Source of the DNA: Prochlorococcus sp. AG-409-D09 | GTDB lineage: Bacteria > Cyanobacteriota > Cyanobacteriia > PCC-6307 > Cyanobiaceae | DNA: 62,610 nucleotides | Reading direction: 5' to 3' | Assembly (NCBI GenBank): GCA_003215935.1 | Contig: QCJQ01000005.1 | Span: 1 to 62,610, forward strand | Shown here: positions 26,503 through 34,765 of the stretch, piece by piece | Numbering within the stretch: position 1 is the first letter of the stretch | How the letters are laid out: each line of letters begins with the position of its first letter | The notes under the pieces: generated by a model | The model's input: only the letters and a program-made list of their open reading frames with translations | What the model was told of the DNA's origin: nothing | Database searches by the model: none | Translations under genes and position numbers: made by a program

Positions 26503-26651
26503 ACTTCATCTTTTCGTTAATCAAAAATGAATCAAAACAACCAAATCTTTTTTCTTCTTATCAAATTAAACAATTAACTTACAAGTACATATACCTATCT
26601 CAAGCAAATATCTAAGGTTTAATTGGGTTCATAGAAAATCAAAAATAAAAT

Positions 26652-26942
26652 TTAATTTCTTCCAACATTGTATATAAAGTCTTGAAAGCTTGGATTATAA
26701 AAGTAAAGCAACACGCTAATTACTAAAATAACATTTAACCCAATAACAATAGAACCAATAAGAACTCTTTGTCTTCTACCAGGAACTTTATACTTAAATC
26801 CTGCAGGAAGATTCAAAATCACATCTTCATCAACTGTTTTCCCAAATTTACTATCAGTCTTCGTCTTCTTTTGAGATGATTTAGATTTAGCCTTTCTAGA
26901 AAAAGGAATTGAGTCATTTGAAGAGGTTTGTTTTTCATCCAT
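26652..26942 (-). CDS. Single-pass membrane protein with basic N-terminus, unknown
   Basis: The 96-aa product from ATG 26942 has a polar, Lys/Ser-rich N-terminus (about residues 1-40, with IPFSRKAKSKSSQKK). A short conserved-looking block LPAGFKYKVPGRRQRVLIG follows, then one hydrophobic helix (about 60-82) and the tail NPSFQDFIYNVGRN. The basic block next to the helix predicts a cytosolic N-terminus. The layout loosely recalls PAM68/DUF3464-type thylakoid assembly proteins, but the match is too weak to name. The gene stands alone: 26503-26651 and 26943-27065 are AT-rich spacers with no feature seen. Confidence 0.62.
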   Translation of the reverse strand: MDEKQTSSNDSIPFSRKAKSKSSQKKTKTDSKFGKTVDEDVILNLPAGFKYKVPGRRQRVLIGSIVIGLNVILVISVLLYFYNPSFQDFIYNVGRN

Positions 26943-27065
26943 AATTCAATTCCATGTATTTATAAATGCAGCATTACAGAAAAAGGTGAAAGCTTCCATA
27001 ATTAAAAGCAAAACTCAATAAAATTCTTTGAAAAGAAAAGAACTTTCATTCAATGAAAGAACGGT

Positions 27066-27425
27066 CTAAATAGGGTTGCATTTCTTATTTACTTCATTAA
27101 GCATATTTTTTGTTTCTTTAATACTACCCTCCTTATTCATAATCATAAGTAAATTTGCCTCTATTGCCAATAATCTAGTTTGACAAGCAAAGTTTTTTTT
27201 ATCAACTGCTATAGCTTGTAAGGAACTAGTTTTGATAATAGCAGTTTTACAAATATATTTTGATTGGTACTCAATACATCTGTGAATATAAGGAGTTAAT
27301 TTTCCTACCATCTCAGCACTAGAGATATAATTCAGATAATTAAAAAAGCATAATAAAAACAATGAAAAAGATATTAGATTTAATTGATTGAATGAAGAAA
27401 ATAATTTAATCTTTAAAGAAAGCAT
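27066..27425 (-). CDS. Secreted or membrane-anchored four-cysteine protein, unknown
   Basis: From ATG 27425 (MLSLKIKLFSSF) the product is 119 aa. A long hydrophobic N-terminal segment (about 14-34, with FSLFLLCFFNYLN) acts as signal peptide or anchor. The exported part follows with IHRCIEYQSKYICKTAII, FACQTRLLAIEANLL and a final NKKCNPI, giving four cysteines that could form two disulfides. No family is recognised. The following 27447-27681 stretch (235 bases) shows no convincing gene; a 13-codon frame there (MIMRKDKYNLRRE) is too short to call. Confidence 0.55.
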   Translation of the reverse strand: MLSLKIKLFSSFNQLNLISFSLFLLCFFNYLNYISSAEMVGKLTPYIHRCIEYQSKYICKTAIIKTSSLQAIAVDKKNFACQTRLLAIEANLLMIMNKEGSIKETKNMLNEVNKKCNPI

Positions 27426-27681
27426 AAATTTAAAACCAAAATTCAAAAATAAATTCTTAATAATCTTTAATCTACTTAGATTCTAGTTACTTGTCTTTGT
27501 TTAATCTATATCTTAAACATTTTACTAGCAAATAGCTATTTCTTATAAGCCTTATTTCCTAAAATAATAGAAAGCAAAAAACTCCTTGGATAAATTTTCT
27601 TTTCTGAACTATTAATTATCTTTCTCTTAACTATGATCATGAGGAAAGATAAATATAACCTTCGCAGAGAATAAATGTCGC

Positions 27682-27731
27682 TTTACTAAATAAGGGAGTT
27701 CTGTAGGAACAGAACTCCCTTATTTAGTAAA
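27682..27731. terminator. Perfect 23-bp hairpin, probable bidirectional terminator of hup
   Basis: The left arm (27682-27704, containing AATAAGGGAGTTCTGT) and the right arm (27709-27731) are exact reverse complements around the 4-base loop agga. It lies 40 bases past the hup stop. The GGGAG/CTCCC core with TTATTT on the 3' side works in either direction. It is much longer than needed for a simple terminator. Confidence 0.8.
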
Positions 27732-27771
27732 TGGATCAAAAAAGATTAGCGGCAATTAAGAAAATTAATAC

Positions 27772-28047
27772 TCAACCTTGAACTCTATCTTTAAACAGCT
27801 TACCTGCGGTGAAAGCTGGCACACGTTTTGCCGGGATAGCAATCTTCTCACCAGTTTTAGGGTTAAGGCCTTGACGCGCTGAACGATCGCGAGGCTCAAA
27901 AGAGCCGAAACCAAGAATCGAAACTTTCTTGCCTTCAACTACAGAGTCAATGATGGTCTCAATCGCGGCATCAACGACGAGAGAAACATCTGTCTTTGTG
28001 AGCTCAGTACGAGCCGCCACTAGATTAACGAGATCTGCTTTGTTCAT
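27772..28047 (-). CDS. hup: HU-type DNA-binding protein
   Basis: Nucleoid protein that binds and bends DNA as a dimer. The 91-aa product begins MNKADLVNLVAARTELTK (helical dimer base), continues with VSILGFGSFEPRDRSARQGLNPKTG and the beta-arm sequence GEKIAIPAKRVPAFTAGK, and ends LFKDRVQG. The arm motif GRNPKTG is GLNPKTG here, a common variant. It starts at ATG 28047 with an AAAGG-like element nearby (gggaaagg read on the other strand as cctttccc, so the Shine-Dalgarno is weak). Base composition at this gene is higher in G+C than its neighbours, as usual for a highly expressed gene. Confidence 0.96.
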   Translation of the reverse strand: MNKADLVNLVAARTELTKTDVSLVVDAAIETIIDSVVEGKKVSILGFGSFEPRDRSARQGLNPKTGEKIAIPAKRVPAFTAGKLFKDRVQG

Positions 28048-28187
28048 TAGGAAAGGGGGATGTAGCAGAGAGTTTTAGGAACAAAATCCATAAAGAGAAT
28101 TCAGTTACCAAAATCTCAATCGCGCTCATGGTATGGAGGTAAGCCCCTAGTGGCAAGCGAAAAAGACTGTGGGGCAAAGCTTTATAC

Positions 28188-28868
28188 CTAGATTTTTGCA
28201 AAATTGTGAGATTCCTGACTTTTATCCCAGCTATCCCAATTGAAAATTTGAGTCTGGCCACAAGACAGCGGATTAACTGCACAAGCCAGTGATGGCAATG
28301 CATTTGAAGGTATCCATTTTCTCAATTTTAGTAAACTTTTCTTTTGAAAAGACCAATGAAAAGTCATTTTGCTCCGAACAGGCGCCAATTTGTTTTTCGC
28401 AACGGGAATTAACAAACGTCCGCAGAACAGCACATTTAAATGATGTTGGGAATGCAAAACACAACTTCCTGGAGTGGGGCCTGGAGTCCATAACAACTTC
28501 AAATAAGGGTCCAATGAATATTCCTCTCCAAAAACTTTTTTATTCTTTACTTGAGGCAATAAATAAGCTTCTTGCTCCTGCAAAATCACAGGCCAGTCAA
28601 GTTCAGATTGAAATGATGCAACTTTTTGATGTGCAAATCTGCTAGTCAAAACAATTCTTGCACGTCTTCCTGCTGCAAGTTTTTTTAACTGCTCAATGTT
28701 TTTCGCATTAAAAGTAGGGCAATCAATTAAGACTGGTTCAGTCTTAAAATCTAACCACCAACAAGTATTTATCTTCCCTTCTTGATCTGCATCAGGAGGG
28801 AAGATAAATAGCCCATCTTTTACTTGATAGGGGCTTTCATTTGGAGTTAAAGATGGATTTTGAGGCAT
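28188..28868 (-). CDS. Degenerate metallo-beta-lactamase-fold protein
   Basis: The 226-aa protein has the shape of an MBL-fold hydrolase but not its metal site. It has the opening strand pair (DGLFIFPPDAD, TCWWLDFKTEPVLIDCPTF). At the HxHxDH position it reads LTSRFAHQKVAS, with only one of the histidines. The TPGHTPGS motif is TPGPTPGSCVLHS, losing the metal His, and the later GD is replaced in NVLFCGRLLIP. It is therefore unlikely to bind two zinc ions or hydrolyse by the usual mechanism. It may be a binding or structural relative. ATG 28868 is divergent from glgX (67-base gap), where both promoters must lie. Gap 28048-28187 to hup shows no feature. Confidence 0.7.
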   Translation of the reverse strand: MPQNPSLTPNESPYQVKDGLFIFPPDADQEGKINTCWWLDFKTEPVLIDCPTFNAKNIEQLKKLAAGRRARIVLTSRFAHQKVASFQSELDWPVILQEQEAYLLPQVKNKKVFGEEYSLDPYLKLLWTPGPTPGSCVLHSQHHLNVLFCGRLLIPVAKNKLAPVRSKMTFHWSFQKKSLLKLRKWIPSNALPSLACAVNPLSCGQTQIFNWDSWDKSQESHNFAKI

Positions 28869-28935
28869 AACATTGTTAAACCTAACGAAACAACTAGGTT
28901 GTAGTTAATGCTTACTGATAATTAGGAGGCAAACA

Positions 28936-31002
28936 GTGAGCATAATCAAACTGGGGTCTGCTTACCCGATAGGAAGCTCAATAACAAAAAACGGCGTCAA
29001 TTTTTCTATTGCCGTCCCAAATGCACAAATAATTGAGTTATTACTATTTGAACATGAAGATGATCAAGATCCAAAAGAAATAATTTGTTTAAATCATGAT
29101 CATAGGTCTGGCGATTATTGGCATGTAGAAGTAGAAGGTTTAACTGAAGGTTGCCTGTATTGCTATAGGGTTTCTGAATATCTATCAGATAAGAAGGAAT
29201 CAATTTATTCAAAGAATATTCTCATTGATCCATGTGCAAGAGCTATAACAGGGTGGAATTGTTATGAAAGAGTCTCTTCTAAAGATCATATTCCAAGCAA
29301 AAATAAATCTCTCAAAGGTGTAGTTTGTGAAAGGAATAGATTTAATTTTGAATCTTATCCTAGACCTAGAAATAAGTGGAATAAAACAATAATCTATGAA
29401 TTGCATGTAGGAGGATTCACCAATCACCAGAGTTCAAAGATAAAAGGAGTAAAAGCAGGCACCTTCCTAGGTCTTATCGATAAGATTAATTACTTAAAAG
29501 ATATTGGAATAACAGCAATAGAATTGCTTCCTGTTTTTGCCTTTGACCCTTATGATGCTCCAACTGGTTTAACCAATTACTGGGGTTATAGCCCTATCAA
29601 TTGGTTTACCCCTCATCATAAATATGTTGCAGGTCCAAATCCGCTAGATGCTCGAAACCAATTCAGGGAACTAGTTTCTATTTGCCATAAAAATGGGATA
29701 GAAGTAATTATTGATGTTGTATATAACCACACATGTGAAGGAGATCAAAATGGACCTGCAATTAGCTGGAAAGGTTTTGCTGAATCAACTTATTATTACA
29801 AAAATAAGAAAGGTAATTTCTTAGATGTAAGTGGTTGCGGGAATACCATCGCTGCAAACAGACCAATAGTCAGACAACTAATTCTTGAATCAATGCGTTG
29901 TTGGGCCTATGAATTAGGAGTAGATGGGTTTCGATTTGATCTAGGTATTGCCTTAAGTAGAGGAGAAGATTTACAGCCATTAGAAAATCCTCCATTATTT
30001 GAAGAAATGGAAACAGATCCTTTACTTAGTGATTTGAAGTTTATAAGTGAACCATGGGATTGTGGAGGCCTTTATCAACTTGAAGATTTTCCTGCAAAAC
30101 GAATGAGAACATGGAATGGTCACTTCAGAGATGATTTACGGAAATTCTGGAAAGGGGATAAAAATAGTACTTGGGCTCTTAAAGATCGATTAATTGGCAA
30201 TCCGAATCTCTACAAAGAAAAAAATAAATCTGCAGAACTATCAATTAATTTCATCACCGCTCATGATGGATTTACCTTGAATGACCTAGTAAGTTTTAAT
30301 ACAAAGCACAACCTTGCAAATGGTGAAAGTAATAGAGACGGAGATAACCATAATAACAGCTGGAATCATGGAGTTGAAGGAGTAACAAGTAATAAAGAAA
30401 TAAATATTCTTCGAAGTAAGCAAAAAAGGAATATGCTTTCCTCTCTTCTTCTATCGCCTGGCATCCCTATGCTTTTAATGGGTGACGAGATTGGAAGAAG
30501 TCAAGGTGGAAATAATAATACTTGGTGTCAAAATAATTCTCTTGGATGGATGGTATGGGAACCTAACATTTGTGATCTAGAACTGAAGTATTTTCTAAGA
30601 AAATTACTAAAAATTCGTAAGTCTCTTCCAGAATTATTCTCACCCAATCAATCATATTCACATTTAGATTCAATAAGTGAAAATTCTTTTTGGGTTCAAT
30701 GGCATGGAGTTAAACTAAACAAACCAGATTGGGGGAGTTGGTCTCACACTATTAGTTATAGTCTTAACAAAAAAAATGAAGATGCAGTTTTATGGGTTGG
30801 ACTAAATGCATACCAAAAAGAAATGGAATTTGAAATACCTAAACCCATCAGCCCATGGGTAAAAGTATTAGATACTAAATGTTTAGTCAATAAAAATATT
30901 CCGAAAAAGCCTTTAATTAATCAAAAAAATATTCAAATAGAAAATAGAAGTTTAGTATTACTTCTTACTAGTGAATATGCCTCAAGGGTCAAACTTGATT
31001 GA
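28936..31002 (+). CDS. glgX: Isoamylase-type glycogen debranching enzyme
   Basis: GH13 enzyme that hydrolyses alpha-1,6 branches of glycogen. The 688-aa protein has an N-terminal CBM48 beta domain (GSAYPIGSSITKNGVNFSIA), then the catalytic barrel with IIYELHVGGFT, GYSPINWFTPHHKY, VIIDVVYNHT, GVDGFRFDLG (nucleophile Asp335), FISEPWDCGG (acid/base Glu372), FITAHDGFTLNDLV, and a C-terminal beta domain. The order matches GlgX/TreX debranching enzymes. The start is GTG 28936, set by the strong Shine-Dalgarno AGGAGG at 28924-28929. Alternative: GlgB, excluded by the lack of branching-enzyme motifs and by the isoamylase-type N-terminus. Confidence 0.94.
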   Translation: MSIIKLGSAYPIGSSITKNGVNFSIAVPNAQIIELLLFEHEDDQDPKEIICLNHDHRSGDYWHVEVEGLTEGCLYCYRVSEYLSDKKESIYSKNILIDPCARAITGWNCYERVSSKDHIPSKNKSLKGVVCERNRFNFESYPRPRNKWNKTIIYELHVGGFTNHQSSKIKGVKAGTFLGLIDKINYLKDIGITAIELLPVFAFDPYDAPTGLTNYWGYSPINWFTPHHKYVAGPNPLDARNQFRELVSICHKNGIEVIIDVVYNHTCEGDQNGPAISWKGFAESTYYYKNKKGNFLDVSGCGNTIAANRPIVRQLILESMRCWAYELGVDGFRFDLGIALSRGEDLQPLENPPLFEEMETDPLLSDLKFISEPWDCGGLYQLEDFPAKRMRTWNGHFRDDLRKFWKGDKNSTWALKDRLIGNPNLYKEKNKSAELSINFITAHDGFTLNDLVSFNTKHNLANGESNRDGDNHNNSWNHGVEGVTSNKEINILRSKQKRNMLSSLLLSPGIPMLLMGDEIGRSQGGNNNTWCQNNSLGWMVWEPNICDLELKYFLRKLLKIRKSLPELFSPNQSYSHLDSISENSFWVQWHGVKLNKPDWGSWSHTISYSLNKKNEDAVLWVGLNAYQKEMEFEIPKPISPWVKVLDTKCLVNKNIPKKPLINQKNIQIENRSLVLLLTSEYASRVKLD

Positions 31003-31014
31003 AACACTTAATTA

Positions 31015-31085
<71 letters not shown>

Positions 31086-31149
31086 ACTTAAAAATCAAAC
31101 ATTCTCTAAGAGAAAGCTGATCTTTATACTGCACTACACCATTATTACC

Positions 31150-32562
31150 TTGCGCCCCCCCCAAATCAACTTGACTAAGCCCATATTTCTAAATAACAAA
31201 TTACGGCGTCGGTTAATGCTTTCATACGGACTAGGTGATGCAGGCACAGGTTTAGCTGCTATTCAGCTGGGTTTTTATCTTTTCCCTTTCTTCGTAGGTC
31301 CGGCAGGATTACCAGCTTTTCTAGCAGGCACTTTGCTAATGATAAGTAAACTTTGGGATGGCATTAATGATCCTTTAATAGGCTGGTTAAGTGATCACAC
31401 CAAATCAAGATGGGGGCCAAGATTACCTTGGATGATAGGTGCATCTGTACCTCTAGGCCTCAGTCTTGCAGCTATGTGGTGGGTACCTGAAGGAAATACT
31501 TATGAAAGATTTGCATATTACATATTTATGTCAATTATTTTAATGACTGCTTATACAAGTGTGAACTTACCTTTTGCTGCTTTATCTACAGAAATTACTC
31601 AAGACACTTCAATTCGAACAAGACTTAATGCTGCAAGATTCACAGGATCAATTTTAGCCGGATTAAGTGGTCTTATTGTCGCTGCAGGAGTCCTGTCAAA
31701 AGGTGATGAAGGTTATTTATTGATGGGAAGAATAACTGGCTCAATAGCAATTTTTACAACATTATTTTCTTGTTGGGGCCTTGCACCATTTGCAAAAAAA
31801 GCAAGAAAGCCTCTTAGGCAAACTGAACCGTTAAAAATTCAAATTCAACGAATCATAAAAAATAGACTTTTTATTCGTGTCATTTGTCTTTACTTACTTC
31901 TCTGGTGTGGTCTCCAATTAATGCAAACAGTTTCGCTCATATATTTAGAGCAAGTAATGAAAGTCCCCACAGATTTATCCAAATGGATACCCATCCCTTT
32001 TCAAATAAGTGCATTAGTAGGTTTACAGGTTTGGAGTTTTTATTCAAACAAGTATGGAAGAATATCGGCATTATATCTAGGCGGAATTATTTGGATATTT
32101 GCATGCTTAATTGCAATGTTATTGCCTCCTCTATCAGGAATTTCGTCTATAGAAACTTTATTAACTAATAATTTCGAAACAATAAAATTACTTCTTCTAA
32201 TATTAATAATTCTTCTAGTAGGCTTTGGAGCATCTACGGCTTATTTAATTCCTTGGTCTCTTTTACCAGATGCAATAGATGCTGACCCAGAAAAACCAGC
32301 AGGAATTTATACAGCTTGGATGGTTCTAATACAAAAACTTGGGATAGCCATAAGTGTCTGGTTACTAGGTCTTCTATTAACTTTCGCAGGCTATAAAAGT
32401 TCTTCAAATTGTACAGAAATTATTAATTGTATGAATCAACCTCAAACAGCCCTTATTACAATTAGGTTATGCATGGGGTTAATACCTTCATGTTTAGTAG
32501 CAATAGGATTAATTATGATGCACCGTTGGATTAATAATAAAAATATTAAAACAGCCATCTAA
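31150..32562 (+). CDS. MFS / GPH-family sugar:cation symporter-like transporter
   Basis: Integral membrane transporter with about 12 hydrophobic segments (470 aa from TTG 31150, or 448 aa from ATG 31216). The GPH-family features are LSYGLGDAGTGLAAIQLGFYLFPF at the first helix, SKLWDGINDPLIGWLSDHTKSRWGPRLPWM in the first cytosolic loop (with DPLIG and GRRRP-like WGPRLPW), and a later LLPDAIDADPE. GPH proteins typically move sugars or glycosides with H+ or Na+; the substrate is unknown. The TTG start is followed by an 8-C run (31155-31162), unusual in this AT-rich DNA. Without a Shine-Dalgarno the ATG at 31216 (MLSYGLGD) is also plausible. It shares its last base with the first base of the MlaE-like gene. 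Confidence 0.82.
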   Translation: MRPPQINLTKPIFLNNKLRRRLMLSYGLGDAGTGLAAIQLGFYLFPFFVGPAGLPAFLAGTLLMISKLWDGINDPLIGWLSDHTKSRWGPRLPWMIGASVPLGLSLAAMWWVPEGNTYERFAYYIFMSIILMTAYTSVNLPFAALSTEITQDTSIRTRLNAARFTGSILAGLSGLIVAAGVLSKGDEGYLLMGRITGSIAIFTTLFSCWGLAPFAKKARKPLRQTEPLKIQIQRIIKNRLFIRVICLYLLLWCGLQLMQTVSLIYLEQVMKVPTDLSKWIPIPFQISALVGLQVWSFYSNKYGRISALYLGGIIWIFACLIAMLLPPLSGISSIETLLTNNFETIKLLLLILIILLVGFGASTAYLIPWSLLPDAIDADPEKPAGIYTAWMVLIQKLGIAISVWLLGLLLTFAGYKSSSNCTEIINCMNQPQTALITIRLCMGLIPSCLVAIGLIMMHRWINNKNIKTAI

Positions 32563-33308
32563 TGAAGATTCCAAAATGGCTTAAAAGACTTATGAATAGT
32601 CTTGTTATAGGTGGCCAAGCAGTTACTTCAGCAGCAAAAGGGCATATAAATAAAGCAGATTTATTCGAACAGCTTATGGAAGCAGGTCCAGGGAGTTTTA
32701 TAATAGTTTTAATAACTGGTATAGCTGCAGGAACTGTCTTTAATATTCAAGTCGCGGCTGAATTAAGTAAACAAGGTCTTGGATCAGAAGTTGGAGGATT
32801 ACTAGCAATTGGGATGACAAGAGAAGTTGCGCCTCTTTTAACCGCAACGCTCCTTACAGGAAAAGTTGCAACTGCATATGCAGCTCAACTTGGAACAATG
32901 AAAGTAACTGAGCAAATTGATGCAATAACAATGCTTAGAACTGATCCAATTGAATATTTAGTTGTACCCAGATTAATTTCAATGGTAATAATGGCGCCAA
33001 TTCAATGTCTACTATTTTTAAGTGTTGCTTTATGGAGTGGTCAAATAAGCAGTACTGCTTTTTATCAAATTCCTCCTAGTGTTTTTTGGAATTCAGTTCA
33101 ACAATGGATTGATTTAAGTGATGTACCATTCATGCTTGTAAAAGCTGTTGTTTTTGGACTCCAAATTGCAATTATCTCTTGTGGATGGGGTCTAACTACA
33201 AGAGGCGGCCCCAAGGAAGTTGGCTCAAGTACTACTGGTGCTGTTGTAATGACTCTAGTAACCGTTTCCTTAATGGATGTTCTACTAACACAAATTCTTT
33301 TCGGATGA
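32562..33308 (+). CDS. MlaE/YrbE-type ABC transporter permease
   Basis: Permease of the lipid-transport ABC family (TGD1 in plastids, MlaE in proteobacteria). The 248-aa protein has five or six helices and motifs EAGPGSFIIVLITGIAAGTVF, LSKQGLGSEVGGLLAIGMTREVAPLLTATL, MKVTEQIDAITMLRTDPIEYLVVPRL (the conserved EQIDAL segment) and SCGWGLTTRGGPKEVGSSTTGAVV. The ATPase and substrate-binding (MlaD-like) partners are not in this window; in cyanobacteria they usually sit elsewhere. It lies 1 base into the previous gene and overlaps the DUF3119 ATG by 4 bases, so these genes form a tight operon. Confidence 0.9.
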   Translation: MKIPKWLKRLMNSLVIGGQAVTSAAKGHINKADLFEQLMEAGPGSFIIVLITGIAAGTVFNIQVAAELSKQGLGSEVGGLLAIGMTREVAPLLTATLLTGKVATAYAAQLGTMKVTEQIDAITMLRTDPIEYLVVPRLISMVIMAPIQCLLFLSVALWSGQISSTAFYQIPPSVFWNSVQQWIDLSDVPFMLVKAVVFGLQIAIISCGWGLTTRGGPKEVGSSTTGAVVMTLVTVSLMDVLLTQILFG

Positions 33309-33745
33309 TGACCAATCAAAAAACAACAAAATCTCAACAAGAACAAAAAGAAGAGATTTTATTAACTCCTTCTTATCGATTACCTTCTTTAATAATTTTA
33401 TTTGGTTTATTTTTACTTCTACTTCCAATTAACCCGCCATGGGGAACAATAATAGTTAGTGGCTTTGGGTTTTTCTTGCTGCTTCAATCATTCACTCTAA
33501 GATTAAAATTTACCAAAGATGACCTTGTTGTATTACAACTAGGAAAAGAACTTAGGCGGTTTCCTTTTAAAAATTGGATCGCCTGGAGAATTCTTCTACC
33601 AAATCTACCTGGCCTTCTCTATTTCAGAGAGCAAGCAAGCCCCCATTTACTTCCAATTCTTTTTGACAAAAATCAGCTTGAAGATCAATTGAAACTTCGT
33701 GTAGGAGATCTAGAAGTTATTACTTCCACTGATCAACAAAAATAA
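33305..33745 (+). CDS. DUF3119 family membrane protein
   Basis: A 146-aa protein from ATG 33305, overlapping the permease stop as ATGA; the second ATG at 33308 is equally possible. Residues about 24-60 form two closely spaced hydrophobic helices around INPPWG. A soluble C-terminal domain follows with FTKDDLVVLQLGKELRRFPFKNWIAWRILLP, LLYFREQASPHLLPILFD and a short acidic tail; this PH-domain-like pattern is the hallmark of DUF3119, found in cyanobacteria and plastids. Function is unknown. The open frame extends back to 33179 inside the permease gene, but that part is out of register with the family. Confidence 0.82.
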   Translation: MMTNQKTTKSQQEQKEEILLTPSYRLPSLIILFGLFLLLLPINPPWGTIIVSGFGFFLLLQSFTLRLKFTKDDLVVLQLGKELRRFPFKNWIAWRILLPNLPGLLYFREQASPHLLPILFDKNQLEDQLKLRVGDLEVITSTDQQK

Positions 33746-33781
33746 ATCAAGTCTAAACCTAAATCTTTCCAATCAAGTTGG

Positions 33782-34765
33782 ATGACTAAAAGCAACCTTC
33801 CAAAAAATGAACTTTCATCAGAAAAAAAATCCAATGAAAAAGAGTTAAGTCAAGAGAAGTTAAATTCCAACAAGACATTAGAAAAAGATTCATCTAAAGA
33901 TGTTGATGAATTTATTAAAGTCTCTCTAAAAGATCTTTACTCTAAAAAAGAACTTCTGGAAAAAGAATTAGAACAATTATCTAATAGAAAATCAAAATTA
34001 GAAAAAGAATTTAAATCAACTTTTTCTGGGCAATCTGATGACATCACTAGAAAAGTAAAAGGTTTTCAAGAATATTTAACTGGTGCTCTCCAAAATCTAG
34101 CTACTTCAGTAGAGCAATTAGATTTAATTATTCCTCCAGTGATTGTTAAGCCATCTCCTCTTGATATACAGAAACAATCAAACCAGGAAGTTCAAAAAGA
34201 AGACTTACCTGCTATTGCTGATACTTTTAAACCTGACGAGGACTTAATTAGATCTTGTTTTGATCAATTCTTAGGTCAGCCTGACTTTTATGCTGAACCT
34301 TGGAAATTTCGAAGAAGCCTTTTAGAAGAAGATATTGCCCTGCTCGAAGATTGGTTTTTCAGTATGGGGGGGAGAGGTGCTCAACCAAGTAGAGGCAATC
34401 GTTCAAAAAATGTTCTCGTCTCTGCTGCTTTAATTTCAATCCTTGGAGAGCTATATGGAGATAGGTTTCAGACACTAATTTTAGCTAGTCAGCCAGAAAG
34501 ACTAGGGGAATGGAGAAGAGGATTACAGGATGCATTAGGACTAAATCGCGAAGATTTTGGTCCGCATAGTGGAATTGTTCTTTTCGAGAGGGCTGATGGG
34601 TTAATTGAAAGAGCTGATCGCTTAGAAGAAAAAGGGGACTTACCTCTAATTCTGATAGATGCTTCAGAAAATAGCGTTGACATTCCAATCCTCCAATTCC
34701 CTATTTGGCTAGCCTTTTCATCTAGCGCTGAAGAAATATACGCTGAAGAAGAATTATTCCTATGA
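33782..34765 (+). CDS. DUF3086 family protein with coiled-coil N-terminus
   Basis: A 327-aa protein of cyanobacterial family DUF3086, function unknown. Residues 1-45 are highly polar (Lys/Ser/Glu). Residues about 48-85 form a coiled coil (KELLEKELEQLSNRKSKLE). The conserved domain runs from about 150 to the end, with RSCFDQFLGQPDFYAEPWKFRRSL, LEDWFFSMGGRGAQPSRGNR, ILGELYGDRFQTLILASQPERLGEWRRGLQDALGL (in parts) and VDIPILQFPIWLAFS. No signal peptide or membrane helix is seen, so it is cytosolic. It overlaps plsY by four bases (ATGA), so both are co-translated. Confidence 0.85.
   Translation: MTKSNLPKNELSSEKKSNEKELSQEKLNSNKTLEKDSSKDVDEFIKVSLKDLYSKKELLEKELEQLSNRKSKLEKEFKSTFSGQSDDITRKVKGFQEYLTGALQNLATSVEQLDLIIPPVIVKPSPLDIQKQSNQEVQKEDLPAIADTFKPDEDLIRSCFDQFLGQPDFYAEPWKFRRSLLEEDIALLEDWFFSMGGRGAQPSRGNRSKNVLVSAALISILGELYGDRFQTLILASQPERLGEWRRGLQDALGLNREDFGPHSGIVLFERADGLIERADRLEEKGDLPLILIDASENSVDIPILQFPIWLAFSSSAEEIYAEEELFL

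Noticed and set aside
24253..27771. Lanthipeptide (prochlorosin-like) or other modified-peptide precursors among the small genes
   Set aside because: No double-glycine leader, no Nif11-type leader and no modifying enzyme or peptide exporter nearby.
28289..28645. 118-codon plus-strand frame opposite the MBL-fold gene
   Set aside because: Antisense to a frame with recognisable MBL segments; no motifs of its own.
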